From NCBI GenBank assembly GCA_963721725.1, contig CAVRLX010000024.1:132458-196457 (forward strand): a stretch of 64,000 nucleotides of DNA, given 5' to 3'. Of this stretch, positions 51,755 to 62,993 are shown in pieces. Under the pieces are notes generated by a model. It saw only the letters and a list, made by a program, of their open reading frames with translations. It did not search any database and had not been told where the DNA came from. Source of the stretch: RI-153 sp963721725. Its GTDB lineage: Bacteria > Chloroflexota > Anaerolineae > Caldilineales > Caldilineaceae. The translations under genes and the position numbers were made by a program. Numbering within the stretch: the stretch's first letter is position 1; the number at the start of each line of letters is the position of its first letter.

Positions 51755-52402
51755 TCACACTACTTCTTCAATCGCCACGGCGCGCACAGGGCAGCCGTCG
51801 CAGCCACGGATTTTGAGCGGCAGGGCAATAAATTGCACAGTCGGCGCGGTGATCTGATCCAAATGGGCCAGCCCTTCGACAATGACCACGCCAGCGCGCA
51901 GCAAAATCTGATGCACCTCGGTGAGTTCGGCCTTGTTTTCCGGGCGCAACGAAGCCACTGAGGGCTGTTCCACGCCCACAAGGGCGACGCCGCGCTCCAC
52001 CAACCAGCGCGCCAACTCCGCCGAAATGCGCGGCATGTGGGTGCGATAGTCATCTTGCTCGGCGTGTTTGTACCAATCGGTGCGCAGCAACAGGCGCGTC
52101 CCCGCGCCAATGGGATCCGCCACCGCCGCCAGATCAGCCACGCTGAGCAGCCCGTTGGGGTCAACATGAGTTACGTTCACCACCAGCGCCGGGCCGATCA
52201 GCGTCTCCAGCGCAATGGTGTCAATGGTCTTGCCGCCGTCCACAAAGTGCAGGGGCGCGTCCATGTGTGTGCCGGCGTGGCTATAAAGATGCACCGTCGT
52301 GGTGTTATAGCCCGCGCTGGCAATCGTCGAGTGCGGTTCCGTGCTGACACCGCGCATACCGTGATAGAGGGGGAGGGAGAGATCAATGATTCGTTGGGGC
52401 AT
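51755..52402 (-). CDS. Cyclase family protein (kynurenine formamidase-like)
   Basis: The protein is 215 aa from ATG 52402. The family motif HxGTHxDAP is present as SHAGTHMDAPLHF, with a second conserved His in PRISAELARWLVERGVALVG-linked segments. Members are metal-dependent amidases or cyclases, such as KynB, and act on N-formylkynurenine-like amides. The actual substrate is not known. The gene is downstream of the first glutamine synthetase (75 bp), on the same strand; a 40-bp hairpin (52430-52469) lies between them. Confidence 0.8.
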   Translation of the reverse strand: MPQRIIDLSLPLYHGMRGVSTEPHSTIASAGYNTTTVHLYSHAGTHMDAPLHFVDGGKTIDTIALETLIGPALVVNVTHVDPNGLLSVADLAAVADPIGAGTRLLLRTDWYKHAEQDDYRTHMPRISAELARWLVERGVALVGVEQPSVASLRPENKAELTEVHQILLRAGVVIVEGLAHLDQITAPTVQFIALPLKIRGCDGCPVRAVAIEEVV

Positions 52403-52429
52403 GGTAGGGAGTAGGGATTGGTGAGTGGT

Positions 52430-52469
52430 GATTGGCGATTGGGGGCGGACAAGTACCCAATCGCCAATC
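52430..52469. repeat. Inverted repeat of the GATTGGCGATTGG type
   Basis: GATTGGCGATTGGG (52430-52443) pairs with CCCAATCGCCAATC (52456-52469). A similar GGGATTGGGG-type hairpin sits inside the oxidoreductase gene at 57798-57840, so this word family may be mobile or at least dispersed. Confidence 0.6.
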
Positions 52470-52476
52470 GCTGCTT

Positions 52477-53838
52477 TTAATAAATCGACAAATACCGATC
52501 CAGTTCCCACTGGGTTACGTAAATCCGGTATTGGTCCCATTCCTGGGTTTTGGCTTCAATGAACCGCTCGTAGACGTGCTGGCCCAGAGCTTCTTGCATG
52601 ACGGCGCTCTCTTTGAGTGCGTCCAGCGCTTCGCCCAAACTACCGGGCAGAATATCCAGCCCGGCGCGCGTTCCATCCATCTGATAGAGATCTTCCTCGG
52701 CGGGCAGAGGCGGTTCCAGTTTGCGTTCAATCCCATCCAGCCCGGCAGCCAACATCACGGCAAAGGCCAGATAGGGGTTGGCGCTGGGATCGGGACAGCG
52801 TAGTTCGCAGCGTGTGCTCTGCGGGCGGTTGCGCGAGATGCGCGGAATGCGGATCAGGGCGCTGCGATTGGTGCGCCCCCACGAAATATAGACGGGAGCT
52901 TCATAGCCAGGGACCAGCCGTTTATAGCTGTTGACCAGCGGGGCCAGGATCGCCGTCATGGCTTGGGCATGGACAAGTTGCCCGGCGATGAAGTGCAGTG
53001 CGGTGTCACTTAGCCCATATTCATTGTCCGGGTTGGACATAGAGGTCTGGTTGCTTTTGGATTTCCACAGGCTTTGGTGAACGTGCATGCCAGAACCGTT
53101 GATGCCTGTAATGGGTTTGGGCATAAAGGTGCAGTGCAGCCCGTTCTTTTGGGCAATCGCTTTGGTGGTGATCCGAAAAGTCATAGCATTATCGGCGGCA
53201 GCCAGGGCAGGACCATAGCCAAAGTCGATCTCGCTTTGCCCGCTCGCCACCTCGTGATGAGCCGCTTCGACGCGGATGCCCAGCGCACTGAGCGCGTCGA
53301 TCATCTGGCGGCGCACGCTGTGGGCCAGATCCGTGCTGACGTCAAAATAGCCGGCTGCGTCGTGGGGCGTCAGCGGATAGAGACCGCCCTCTTTGTGTAC
53401 CCGAAAAAGGAAAAATTCCAGTTCGGGGCCAACCATAAAATCAAACCCCAAACTCTTGGCACGGTCCAGTTGGCGGCGCAACACGTGCCGCGGATCACCG
53501 GCAAAGGGCACACCGTCCGGCGTAAAGACATCGCAGATCACGCGCGCCGTGGAAAGTTCCATCTCCCAGGGGATGGGCGCGAACGTTTCCAGATCGGGAA
53601 CCAGATACATATCACTTTCGGCAACGCGGGCGAAGCCTTCCACCGAGCTACCATCGAACCAGACCCCCTGGTCCACGGCCTGATCCCAATGTTCCACGGG
53701 GATGGTGACCTGCTTCATAATCCCGATAATGTCGCTAAATTGCAGGCGGATGAAACGAATATTATTGCGTTTGACCACGTCATCAATGGCCGCCAATTGA
53801 TCACTGCGGTCTGCTGAGGTAAGCATGTCGTATAACAT
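52477..53838 (-). CDS. glnA: Glutamine synthetase, type I
   Basis: The protein is 453 aa. Conserved blocks: FDGSSVEGFARVAESDM, the active-site region GSGMHVHQSLW, NSYKRLVPGYEAPVYISW and PNPYLAF. The region corresponding to the adenylylation loop reads EDLYQMDG and keeps the Tyr. It makes glutamine from glutamate, ammonia and ATP. A second paralogue lies 333 bp upstream on the same strand; the lengths and insert patterns differ, suggesting different GSI subclasses rather than a recent duplication. Confidence 0.95.
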   Translation of the reverse strand: MLYDMLTSADRSDQLAAIDDVVKRNNIRFIRLQFSDIIGIMKQVTIPVEHWDQAVDQGVWFDGSSVEGFARVAESDMYLVPDLETFAPIPWEMELSTARVICDVFTPDGVPFAGDPRHVLRRQLDRAKSLGFDFMVGPELEFFLFRVHKEGGLYPLTPHDAAGYFDVSTDLAHSVRRQMIDALSALGIRVEAAHHEVASGQSEIDFGYGPALAAADNAMTFRITTKAIAQKNGLHCTFMPKPITGINGSGMHVHQSLWKSKSNQTSMSNPDNEYGLSDTALHFIAGQLVHAQAMTAILAPLVNSYKRLVPGYEAPVYISWGRTNRSALIRIPRISRNRPQSTRCELRCPDPSANPYLAFAVMLAAGLDGIERKLEPPLPAEEDLYQMDGTRAGLDILPGSLGEALDALKESAVMQEALGQHVYERFIEAKTQEWDQYRIYVTQWELDRYLSIY

Positions 53839-54004
53839 GAATGCAATCTATCTCCCTTCTGTACACAGAGAAAAATAATGGGTGAAGGTGAGGATCGGCC
53901 TGTTGGGTGCAGTGGACAGAATTTTATCATGCTTCTGTGCCCACGATCAACAGCTTTTCATCAACGTATAATAAAAAAGAGCGTGTCGTAAAAAAACGTG
54001 TGGT

Positions 54005-54048
54005 AAAAAAAAGGACAGCAGCCAGTCCACTCCGGGCTGCTGCTGTCC
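54005..54048 (-). terminator. Rho-independent terminator of the second glutamine synthetase gene
   Basis: GGACAGCAGC (54013-54022) pairs with GCTGCTGTCC (54039-54048), followed by a T-run on the minus strand (A-run on plus, 54005-54012). It lies about 120 bp after the stop at 54172, beyond the palindromic repeat. Confidence 0.85.
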
Positions 54049-54062
54049 TCAAAATTTCCTAA

Positions 54063-54140
54063 CTGTTCAGGTGCGACGCACTCGCCAGGACAAGATCGGG
54101 CTAGAAATTCTGTGTGGCGAGTGCGTCGCACCCTGGACAT
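54063..54140 (+). repeat. 75-bp palindromic repeat
   Basis: Starts TGTTCAGGTGCGACGCACTC and ends GGCGAGTGCGTCGCACCCTG. It lies between the stop of the 54172-55587 gene and its terminator. Confidence 0.88.
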
Positions 54141-54171
54141 GAATAGATACAAAATTTCTCAAAAAGAGAGG

Positions 54172-55587
<1,416 letters not shown>

Positions 55588-56013
55588 CGAGTAGAACTCC
55601 TTGACGTGTGATGAGAACAATTAACAATAAAAGTTGTAACGATACAGGTGCGACGCACTCGCCAGGAGTAGATTGGTCTTGAAAAGCCTTTGCGCCGCAC
55701 CTGTATCGTTACTAAAAATTAGCGACGAAACATAAATTGAAACAGGATAAATGCTGGGATAAAGGATCAATCATAGTGCCCACACTGCATCTTTGGCCCG
55801 CGCGGAATGGGAGATGCCCATGCTTAGAGCAGTATAGCCAGCCAACATGAGAACGGGCACAGACAACCTTTACAAAACGCGCCCCTGATCCGTTGTGCAG
55901 ACTGCACAAAAATGTAAGGCTCGCTCAGAGTTTGCGGCTAGGTGTTTTGATCGGCTACACTGGGGAAAATTTGAATTGTAAGAGTTTGGGCACCCCGAAA
56001 GAGAAAAGCCACA
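55588..56013. other. 426-bp divergent intergenic region
   Basis: It separates the glutamine synthetase (minus) from the molybdopterin oxidoreductase (plus) and must hold both promoters. It contains the palindromic repeat copy at 55641-55710. I see no gene or RNA in it. Confidence 0.5.
55641..55710 (+). repeat. 75-bp palindromic repeat, variant with extended outer arms
   Basis: GATACAGGTGCG...CGCACCTGTATC; the outer arms are perfectly complementary (GTAACGATACAGGTGCG type) but the right half of the inner arm is shorter than in other copies. In the divergent gap upstream of the oxidoreductase. Confidence 0.8.
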
Positions 56014-58235
56014 ATGTCTAGACAAACACTCTCTATTGACAACCCCGATATTCAGATCGTCACGGGCACATGCCCCCACGATTGTCCTGACACGTGTAGC
56101 TGGCAGGTGGCGGTGGACCGTCGCCAAGGCCGCGCCGTGGACATTTGGGGCAATGCCGATCACCCTATCACCGCCGGCAAGCTGTGTGGCAAAGTGGATC
56201 GCTATTTGGAGCGCACCTATCACAGCGGGCGGCTGGTGACGCCGCTGCGCCGGGTTGGGCCCAAGGGCAGCGGCCAGTTCGAGTCGATCTCATGGGACGA
56301 GGCGATGGGCGAAATTGCAGGGCGGCTTCGGGACATCATCGCCGAATATGGGCCTGAGGCGGTGCTGCCCTATTCCTATGCCGGGACTATGGGCTATCTT
56401 CAAGGCGAGGGCATGGCATCACGTTTTTTTAACCAGTTGGGGGCCAGTCAGCTTGCCCGCACCATCTGCTCCGAGGCGGGTTTTGAAGGCTATCTCTACA
56501 CCATCGGAGCCACCGAAGGCACGCCCACCGAATCGTTCGCCAAAGCAAAGTTGATTTTGTTGTGGGGAACCAATACGCTGACCAGCAACCTGCACCTGTG
56601 GCCCTTTATTCAAGAGGCGCAAAAGCAGGGCGCGCGTATCATCGCCATCGACCCGGCGCGCACACGCACGGCGCGCGCCGCCGACGAATGGCTCCCGATT
56701 CGCCCCGGCACTGACGGCGCGCTGGCATTAGCGATGATGCACGTGATCATCGCCGAAAATTTGCATGATGCCGACTATGTGGCGCGCTACACTGTGGGCT
56801 TTGACGCCCTGACGCGAGCGCGTGGCCGAATGGACGCCGCAACGCGCCGCCGACATCACCGGCATCCCCGCTGCGCGCATCACCCAACTGGCGCGCGACT
56901 ATGCCAGCACACGCCCGACAGCCATCCGCATTAACTATGGGCTTCAGCGCCACTATGGCGGCGGCATGGCCGTGCGCACGATTGCCTGTCTGCCCGCGCT
57001 GACGGGCGCATGGCGCGACGAAGGCGGCGGCATTCAACTCAGCGCCAGCGGCAGCTTTCGCCATTTGGATCGACACACGCTCTATCGCCCCGATTTATTG
57101 GCGGGGCGCACGCCGCGCACGCTGAACATGAACCGCTTGGGCGACGCCCTCAGCCCCGACCGCGCCCACCTGGCCCAGGCCCACTATGCCCCGCGCCCGG
57201 TGGATCGCAAGCCTGATCCCGCCGAAGCTGGCCCGCCGGTGAAGGCGCTGATCGTCTATAACTGTAACCCGGCAGCCGTGGCCCCGGATCAATCGGCAGT
57301 GATGGCAGGTCTGAAGCGCGCCGATCTCTTCACCGTGGTGCTGGAACAGTTCCAAACCGACACGGCGGACTATGCCGATATTCTGCTGCCCGCCACCACG
57401 CAGTTGGAACATTGGGACATTGTGCGCCCGTATGGACACTTCTTTTTGGGGCTGAACCGCTCGGCAATTGCGCCGCTGGGGCAAAGCCTGCCCAACAGCG
57501 AGATCTTCCGGCGGCTGGCGGCGGCACTGGGCTACACGGACCCCTGTTTTGCCGAAGATGACGAAACGGTGTTGCGCCAGTTGATTGAAGCCCAGACGCA
57601 CCCTAGCTTTGACACTGTCACCTGGGACGCGCTGCTAACCCACGGTTTTGCCCGCCTCAACCTGCCCGATCCCTATCTGCCTTTCGCCCAGGGCAACTTC
57701 CCCACGCCCAGCGGCAAGTGTGAATTTTACAGCGAGCGCATGGAACGGGACGGCTACGATCCCGTGCCGACCTATACGCCGCCAAAGGTGGCGATCTGGG
57801 GATTGGGGATTAGATAGTGACGCGACTACCCCCAATCCCCACTCCCTGATCTGCATCTCCCCGCCGGCACACTCTTTCCTCAATAGCTCGTTTGCCAACC
57901 TGGAGCGCTTTCAGGGGCGCGAGAAGACGCCGCTGCTGCTGATCCACCCGGACGATGCCGCACGGCGAGAGATCGCCAACGGCGCGTTGGTGCGTGTGTG
58001 GAACGACCTGGGCGAGGTGCAACTCACCGCCCAGATCACCGACGGCCTTGTCCCCGGCACGGTGCTGGCGCCGGGGATCTGGTGGGCCAAACACAGCCCC
58101 GATGGCCGCAACATCAACCAGATCACGCCACAGGACGAGACTGATATGGGGGCCAGCGCCCGTTTCTATGACACGCGGGTCTTGGTTGCGCTGTCGGTTT
58201 CTGTGGTCGAATCAACGCCCGCTGCTCTGCCATGA
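56014..58235 (+). pseudogene. Molybdopterin oxidoreductase (DMSO reductase superfamily); two breaks
   Basis: Three frames join into one protein of about 735 aa. Frame one (56014 to about 56815): [4Fe-4S] ligands CPHDCPDTC and GKLCGK, WDEAMGEIAGRLRD, LLWGTNTLTSNLHLW and DPARTRTA. Frame two (about 56815-57817): WTPQRAADITGIPAARI, RINYGLQRHYGGG, VYNCNPAAVAPDQ, LPATTQLEHWD. Frame three (about 57830-58235): LICISPPAHSFLNSSFANL, the C-terminal dinucleotide-binding fold and VLAPGIWWAKHSPDGRNIN. One extra base near 56813 explains the first break. The second coincides with a GGGGATTGGGG hairpin (57798-57840) that adds stop codons. Bis-MGD type; substrate unknown. Probably inactive as written. Confidence 0.8.
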
Positions 58236-58306
58236 TTTCTTATGCGTAGTTAGGGCTTGTCGCCTTGCGGTTGGGTGTAATGGTACGGGAGAAGTGCCGG
58301 GGACTG

Positions 58307-58928
58307 TTGGGGAAGGTGCTCACCGACGAGTTCGTCTTCGAGCGGGACGAGAGCGGGGTTGCCAGCCGCGCCCGCCCCGCCGGCAAAACCAGCAGCACCT
58401 TCTATCCCTCCAAAAGTGCCGACGGCTGGAACTATCGCTTCCGCGCCAACCAGTGCCACGCCTGCCCGCTGTGGGACAAGTGCCGCGGTCCCAAGGTGGC
58501 CGAGGCAACGACCCCCGAGCCGAAAGCCGCACAAGAAGCAGCACAAGAAGCAGCACAAGAAGGAGAAAAGAAAGCAGCGCAAGAAACAGCGAAGAAAACC
58601 AAGAAGCGCCGCGGTCCCAAACCCGACAGCCACCGCCAGGTCTTCATCAGCCGCTACCGCAGCCAGCAGCGCCAAGCCATCCTCTACACCCAGACCGCCG
58701 CCTTCAAAACCGACATGAAGCTGCGCCCGGCCATCGAGCGCACCATCGCCGCGGGGTGCCCTCGTGCGCTACAACGGTGCTCGCCGCGCCAAAAGCATCG
58801 GCCTCGCCAGGGCCGATTTCCAGGTACGCATGGCTGCCCTTGCCTTCAACCTCAAACGCTGGCTTGCCCTCACCCTCGCCAAAGAGAAGGCCCAGCGCCA
58901 TCGTTCCGCCCAGGTCGACGATGGCTAA
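58307..58928 (+). pseudogene. Decayed copy of the adjacent transposase
   Basis: Near-identical at the nucleotide level to the 3' third of the intact transposase gene at 59309-61141 (matching from about 60117). It lacks the 5' part, has an internal deletion of about 400 bp (sequence jumps from the equivalent of 60190 to 60590 after CGCCCCGCC), and has a 5-base insertion near 58751 that shifts the frame. The downstream flank, up to 59178, also matches the flank of the intact copy. This is an old IS copy cut down by deletion. Confidence 0.85.
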
Positions 58929-59206
58929 CTTTTCACTGTCTCCCTCTTGCCAATCCCCTCTCCCCACGACGGCTCCCCACCGCCGTCTGTCCATCCTTGC
59001 CCTGCACCCCCCCCGCCCTCCCCCTCAACCGGCGAATCTGGACTCATTTCGGGCCACGAAAGGCACTTTGCACTTCCTTTCCCTTTCATTGCTCAAAAAA
59101 AGCGCCGCCTTGCGGCGACGCTCTCCCTGCTCCCTATTTGTGAATCACTCTCCTGACGGGGATTTTTTTGATTTTCGGTGGAACGAATGCGACGGTTCCG
59201 TCACAG

Positions 59207-61376
59207 TCCCCTGACGGAGAGTGATTCACAAATCGAAGAGATAAAAAAAGTGGTCTTGTTGTGAGAGAATGAAGTTGTCTAAGCCACACGCCTCACAGAA
59301 AGACCACAATGAAAACTATACACCAAAACGCAGAGGAAGTCACAAAGTTTTTTATTGAAAATGCCGAGGCCGTATGGTCGTGGGTGAGCGCCGAACAGGC
59401 GGCCCAGGTGCGGGCGGCGAACCGGGACGACCTGCTGGTGCGAGTGTGGGAGCGCTTCGAGTTTGGGGACATCGAAGCAGGCTGCCAGGGGTATCGGCTG
59501 TATGCGGGCGGGCGCGGTCAGGAGGCAGAGCACAGTGTGGGGCAGTTGGTGCGGACGCTGCTGGTGAAAGCGCTCAAAGGGTGGTCGTTGCGGCAGACGG
59601 TGAACGAAGTGCGCAGCCACAGCCTGGTGCGCAGTTTCGTGGGATATCGGCTCAATCAAAAGACCCTCAGCTATGCCACCTTGCAGCGCTTCGACACCTG
59701 GGTCAGCCAGCACCACCCCCGCCTCTTCTTCGACGAAATCCTGCGCCAACTCGACGCTGACTTCCCCGCCGATGCCGGCCAGGCGCAGGTGGGGGACACC
59801 TTCGCGCTCGTCGCCAACGTGGCGCGCCAGAGCCGCACCGAGTTGATGCGAGACGCCGCCCGCCGTCTGCACAAAGCCTGGACGGCGCTCAGTCCAGCGC
59901 AAGCGCTGCCCGGTCTCACGGCGGAATTGAGCGAAGCGCTGTGGGGAGCCGAGCGCGAAACGCCTGACTACTGGCTGGACAAGGCGGCGCGAGACGAGCG
60001 TGAGCGCCAGACAGCGCTGGCCGCCAACCGCTTTCTGGGCCTGGCCCAGGCGGCCTGCGTCCAGTTGCCCCAAGGCGAAAAGCTGCTGAGGGCGCTCTCC
60101 ACGCGCTGGCAAGGTGTGTTGGGGAAGGTGCTGACCGACGAGTTCGTCTTCGAGCGGGACGAGAGCGGGGTTGCCAGCCGCGCCCGCCCCGCCACCCAGA
60201 AGGAGCGGGGCAGCTTCGTGCTGGGCAGCAGCGTGGACCCCGAGGCCACCTTCCGCAAACACGGCGACAAGGTCGAGTTGGGCTACAACATCCATGTCAG
60301 CGCCAGCCCGGCCTTTGTGCGCGAAATCTACGCCACCACCGGGGCCACCCCCGACGGCAGCGGCGTGGCGGCGCTGATTGCGCACCAGCGAGAGCAAGGC
60401 TTTGGACTGCCGCCCAAACTCATCTACGACCGCGCCGCTGGCTCACCCAAGACCTTCCACGCCGTGGACAAAGCCAGTGCGGGCCAGACCCAACTGGTGG
60501 CCGCCCTCATCGACCACAGCCAGAACCAGGCGCGTTTCGGTCCTCTGGACTTCACCCTCCACGAAAACGGCTCGCTCACCTGCCCCGCAGGTAAAACCAG
60601 CACCACCTTCTATCCCTCCAAAAGTGCCGACGGCTGGAACTATCGCTTCCGCGCCAACCAGTGCCACGCCTGCCTGCTGTGGGACAAGTGCCGCGGTCCC
60701 AAGGTGGCCGAGGCAACGACCGCGGAGCAGAAAGCCGCACAAGAAGCAGCGCAAGAAGCAACACAAGAAGCAGCACAAGAAGGAGAAAAGAAAGCCGCGC
60801 AAGAAACAGCGAAGAAAATCAAGAAGCGCCGCGGTCCCAAACCCGACAGCCACCGCCAGGTCTTCATCAGCCGCTACCGCAGCCAGCAGCGCCAAGCCAT
60901 CCTCTACACCCAGACCGCCGCCTTCAAAACCGACATGAAACTGCGCCCGGCCATCGAGCGCACCATCGCTGCCCTCGTGCGCTACAACGGTGCTCGCCGC
61001 GCCAAAAGCATCGGTCTCGCCAGGGCCGATTTCCAGGTACGCATGGCTGCCCTTGCCTTCAACCTCAAACGCTGGCTTGCCCTCACCCTCGCCAAAGAGA
61101 AGGCCCAGCGTCATCGTTCCGCCCAGGTCGACGATGGCTAACTTTTCACTGACTCCCTCTTGCCAATCCCCTCTCCCCACGACGGCTCCCCACCGCCGTC
61201 TGTCCATCCTTGCCCTGCACCCGCCCCGCCCTCCCCCTCAACCGGCGAATCTGGACTCATTTCGGGCCACGAAAGGCACTTTGCACTTCCTTTCCCTTTC
61301 ATTGCTCAAAAAAAAGCGCCGCCTTGCGGCGACGCTCTCCCTGCTCCCTATTTGTGAATCACTCTCCTGACGGGGA
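59207..61376 (+). mobile_element. Insertion sequence with 27-bp inverted ends (IS1182-like)
   Basis: Left end (59207-59233) and right end (61350-61376) are inverted copies that share TCCCC and GAGAGTGATTCACAAAT; the 6 bases between are TGACGG on one side and GTCAGG on the other. About 2170 bp with one transposase gene. The truncated copy just upstream shows the same right end and, beyond it, TTTTTTTGAT-TTCGG, so the true boundary may lie slightly farther out. Confidence 0.8.
59309..61141 (+). CDS. DDE transposase, IS1182-like, with Gln/Glu/Ala-repeat insert
   Basis: The protein is 610 aa. N-terminal helical DNA-binding part, then a DDE-type core (DEILRQLDADF; PPKLIYDRAAGSPKTFHAVDKA) and the C-terminal block with CPAGKTSTTFYPSK, NQCHACLLWDKC, IERTIAALVRYNGARRAKSIGLARADFQ, which is the pattern of IS1182-type enzymes. 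Between the Cys-rich part and the helix lies an Ala/Gln/Glu/Lys low-complexity tract of about 30 residues (AAQEAAQEATQEAAQEGEKK) that is encoded by tandem GCACAAGAAGCA-like units and is variable between the two copies. Intact and probably active. Confidence 0.85.
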   Translation: MKTIHQNAEEVTKFFIENAEAVWSWVSAEQAAQVRAANRDDLLVRVWERFEFGDIEAGCQGYRLYAGGRGQEAEHSVGQLVRTLLVKALKGWSLRQTVNEVRSHSLVRSFVGYRLNQKTLSYATLQRFDTWVSQHHPRLFFDEILRQLDADFPADAGQAQVGDTFALVANVARQSRTELMRDAARRLHKAWTALSPAQALPGLTAELSEALWGAERETPDYWLDKAARDERERQTALAANRFLGLAQAACVQLPQGEKLLRALSTRWQGVLGKVLTDEFVFERDESGVASRARPATQKERGSFVLGSSVDPEATFRKHGDKVELGYNIHVSASPAFVREIYATTGATPDGSGVAALIAHQREQGFGLPPKLIYDRAAGSPKTFHAVDKASAGQTQLVAALIDHSQNQARFGPLDFTLHENGSLTCPAGKTSTTFYPSKSADGWNYRFRANQCHACLLWDKCRGPKVAEATTAEQKAAQEAAQEATQEAAQEGEKKAAQETAKKIKKRRGPKPDSHRQVFISRYRSQQRQAILYTQTAAFKTDMKLRPAIERTIAALVRYNGARRAKSIGLARADFQVRMAALAFNLKRWLALTLAKEKAQRHRSAQVDDG

Positions 61377-61592
61377 TTTTTTTGATCTTCGGCCTCAATT
61401 GAACCAAACTGCAAAAATCGAGGTTTTTTGGCTCGAAAACGGCGATTTTTGCCCCAAAAAGTGAACCAAACCCATTTGCACGATTTTCAAAAGTGAACCA
61501 AACTTTGTTTTCAACATAAACAGGGCCTTTCTGGATTTCGCTTTACCCTGATTATACAGAGTCTCTGCTTGAAACGCAACCGAGCTTTTACT
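61377..61592. other. Intergenic spacer with three GTGAACCAAAC-type direct repeats
   Basis: The word TGAACCAAAC occurs at about 61400, 61461 and 61493. Spaced subterminal repeats like these are typical of some IS ends. The rest is AT-rich and shows no gene. Confidence 0.5.
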
Positions 61593-61700
61593 GGTGATTA
61601 CCCATAAGTCAAGGATGGGAAAGGGTGTCGAGCCACATGAGTGAGTGTAGCAAGGGTCTGAAAGAGAGCAGAGAGGCCGCGTAGGACCAGATAAGGGCCA

Positions 61701-62912
61701 TCAGAGATCGGTCTTGCGGTGCAGTTTGCCGCCCAAACTGCGGAGCCAGTGGAGAGCAGGTGCTGGCCAGGTGTCGATGAGGTAAAAAACGAACTGAGCA
61801 GCGGCGAGAACCAAGAGAAAGAGACGCTGCATGCGCTCGAGCGTCTGCACACGCATATCCTCGACATCGAGACCTTGTTCCTGGTCGAATCTGTAGCCAT
61901 GCTCGATGCGGGAGCGCAGCCGCAAATCGTCGTAGACGGTGCGCATGTCATCGCTGGAGTGCAGGGGTACATTGGTCAGCAAGACACAGGAGCGGTTGAT
62001 GCGTTCTTCGTGGGCAACAAGCACCCACAGGTGCTGGTGCGTCTTGGGTAAGCGGATCAAGAACCAGCCAAACTGCATGGTGGCTGTGCGCTCTTGGCGT
62101 GCATGGGTGAAGTGGACGAAGCCGGTGTGGGAAAACGCCACCACATCGACCAGGTCCCCTAATGCCTCACGCTCCCAGCGGTCGAGCCGTTGGTTGTAGA
62201 CCTCAACGATGCGTTCGAAGTGGCTGACTCGGGTGACGAACTCCTGGTCGTCCAGGGCGGCAAACCATCTCTGGTCGTCGAATGCCGCATCGAGCACATA
62301 GCGGCGGGGCAGGGCAGAAAAGTGCTGGTTGGTGGCGTCAATAGCTTTCTGGATCTCCACGTTCTCACTCAGAAAGTCCGTCTCATAGGAGAACCAGTTG
62401 GCATAGGCCGTGGCGGGTATGCGGCTGTTGACCACGGTTGCCGTAATGCTCGGATAGCCGCTCGTCAGACGCGCTCGGCCCTGCTTGTCCGGTGGCGTGC
62501 TCTTGTACACCGTGCTCACTCCCTCCAGCGCTTCGGTGTAGGGCTTCTCGAAATTCACCGGGTCTATCGCCACCACCAGATAGGCCAGTTCGTCTCGGGC
62601 CACACTCGCTTGCGAGATGCGGGCGAGTCCCGCCGCCAACTCAGCATGGCTGAAACGCTCATTGTGCAACAAGCCGTAGATGCGCTTCGCCGCAGGCCAC
62701 ACCTCGCTCTCCAGCCGTGAGACCGCCTGCGCCATCTGCGTCACCACCGGAGACCCACTCGCCAGAATCCCTTGCACTGCCAGCGGCACCACCCGCCCCA
62801 GACGTTTGTCCGGCAGAATATCCATCATCGGTGCCAGAAACTTGTTCAGGCTTGCCTGTACTTCCGACACCGGTAGTTGCTCCAGAACTTCTTTCACTGC
62901 TATAGTGCTCAT
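61701..62912 (-). CDS. DDE transposase, IS4/IS701-like
   Basis: The protein is 403 aa. A long helical N-terminus is followed by a DDE-type core with VVAIDPVNFEKPY (first Asp), YVLDAAFDDQRW (second Asp) and LRSRIEHGYRFDQEQGLDVEDMRVQ, which matches the Y-x(2)-R-x-E-x(6)-D-type signature around the catalytic Glu in this superfamily. Intact from end to end. Its promoter side is where IS982 has inserted, about 80 bp upstream of the ATG, so expression may be altered. Confidence 0.85.
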   Translation of the reverse strand: MSTIAVKEVLEQLPVSEVQASLNKFLAPMMDILPDKRLGRVVPLAVQGILASGSPVVTQMAQAVSRLESEVWPAAKRIYGLLHNERFSHAELAAGLARISQASVARDELAYLVVAIDPVNFEKPYTEALEGVSTVYKSTPPDKQGRARLTSGYPSITATVVNSRIPATAYANWFSYETDFLSENVEIQKAIDATNQHFSALPRRYVLDAAFDDQRWFAALDDQEFVTRVSHFERIVEVYNQRLDRWEREALGDLVDVVAFSHTGFVHFTHARQERTATMQFGWFLIRLPKTHQHLWVLVAHEERINRSCVLLTNVPLHSSDDMRTVYDDLRLRSRIEHGYRFDQEQGLDVEDMRVQTLERMQRLFLLVLAAAQFVFYLIDTWPAPALHWLRSLGGKLHRKTDL

Positions 62913-62993
62913 GAGCTTCGTCTCCTTGGCTGCTTTCGGCTTTTCACCTTTAGCATACCTCAGGGGCGAAGCTTTTTCATCCCTTCACTATTT

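Larger units (their letters stand above)
53839..54171. other. 333-bp region between the two glutamine synthetase genes
   Basis: It holds the terminator of the upstream gene (54005-54048), a full palindromic repeat (54063-54140), and the promoter region of the downstream gene. AT-rich near 53960-54012. No gene is supported. Confidence 0.6.

Noticed and set aside
58265..59143. An intact 292-aa gene after the oxidoreductase
   Set aside because: The reading matches the transposase only in parts, across a deletion and a frameshift; it is a decayed copy, not a functional gene.
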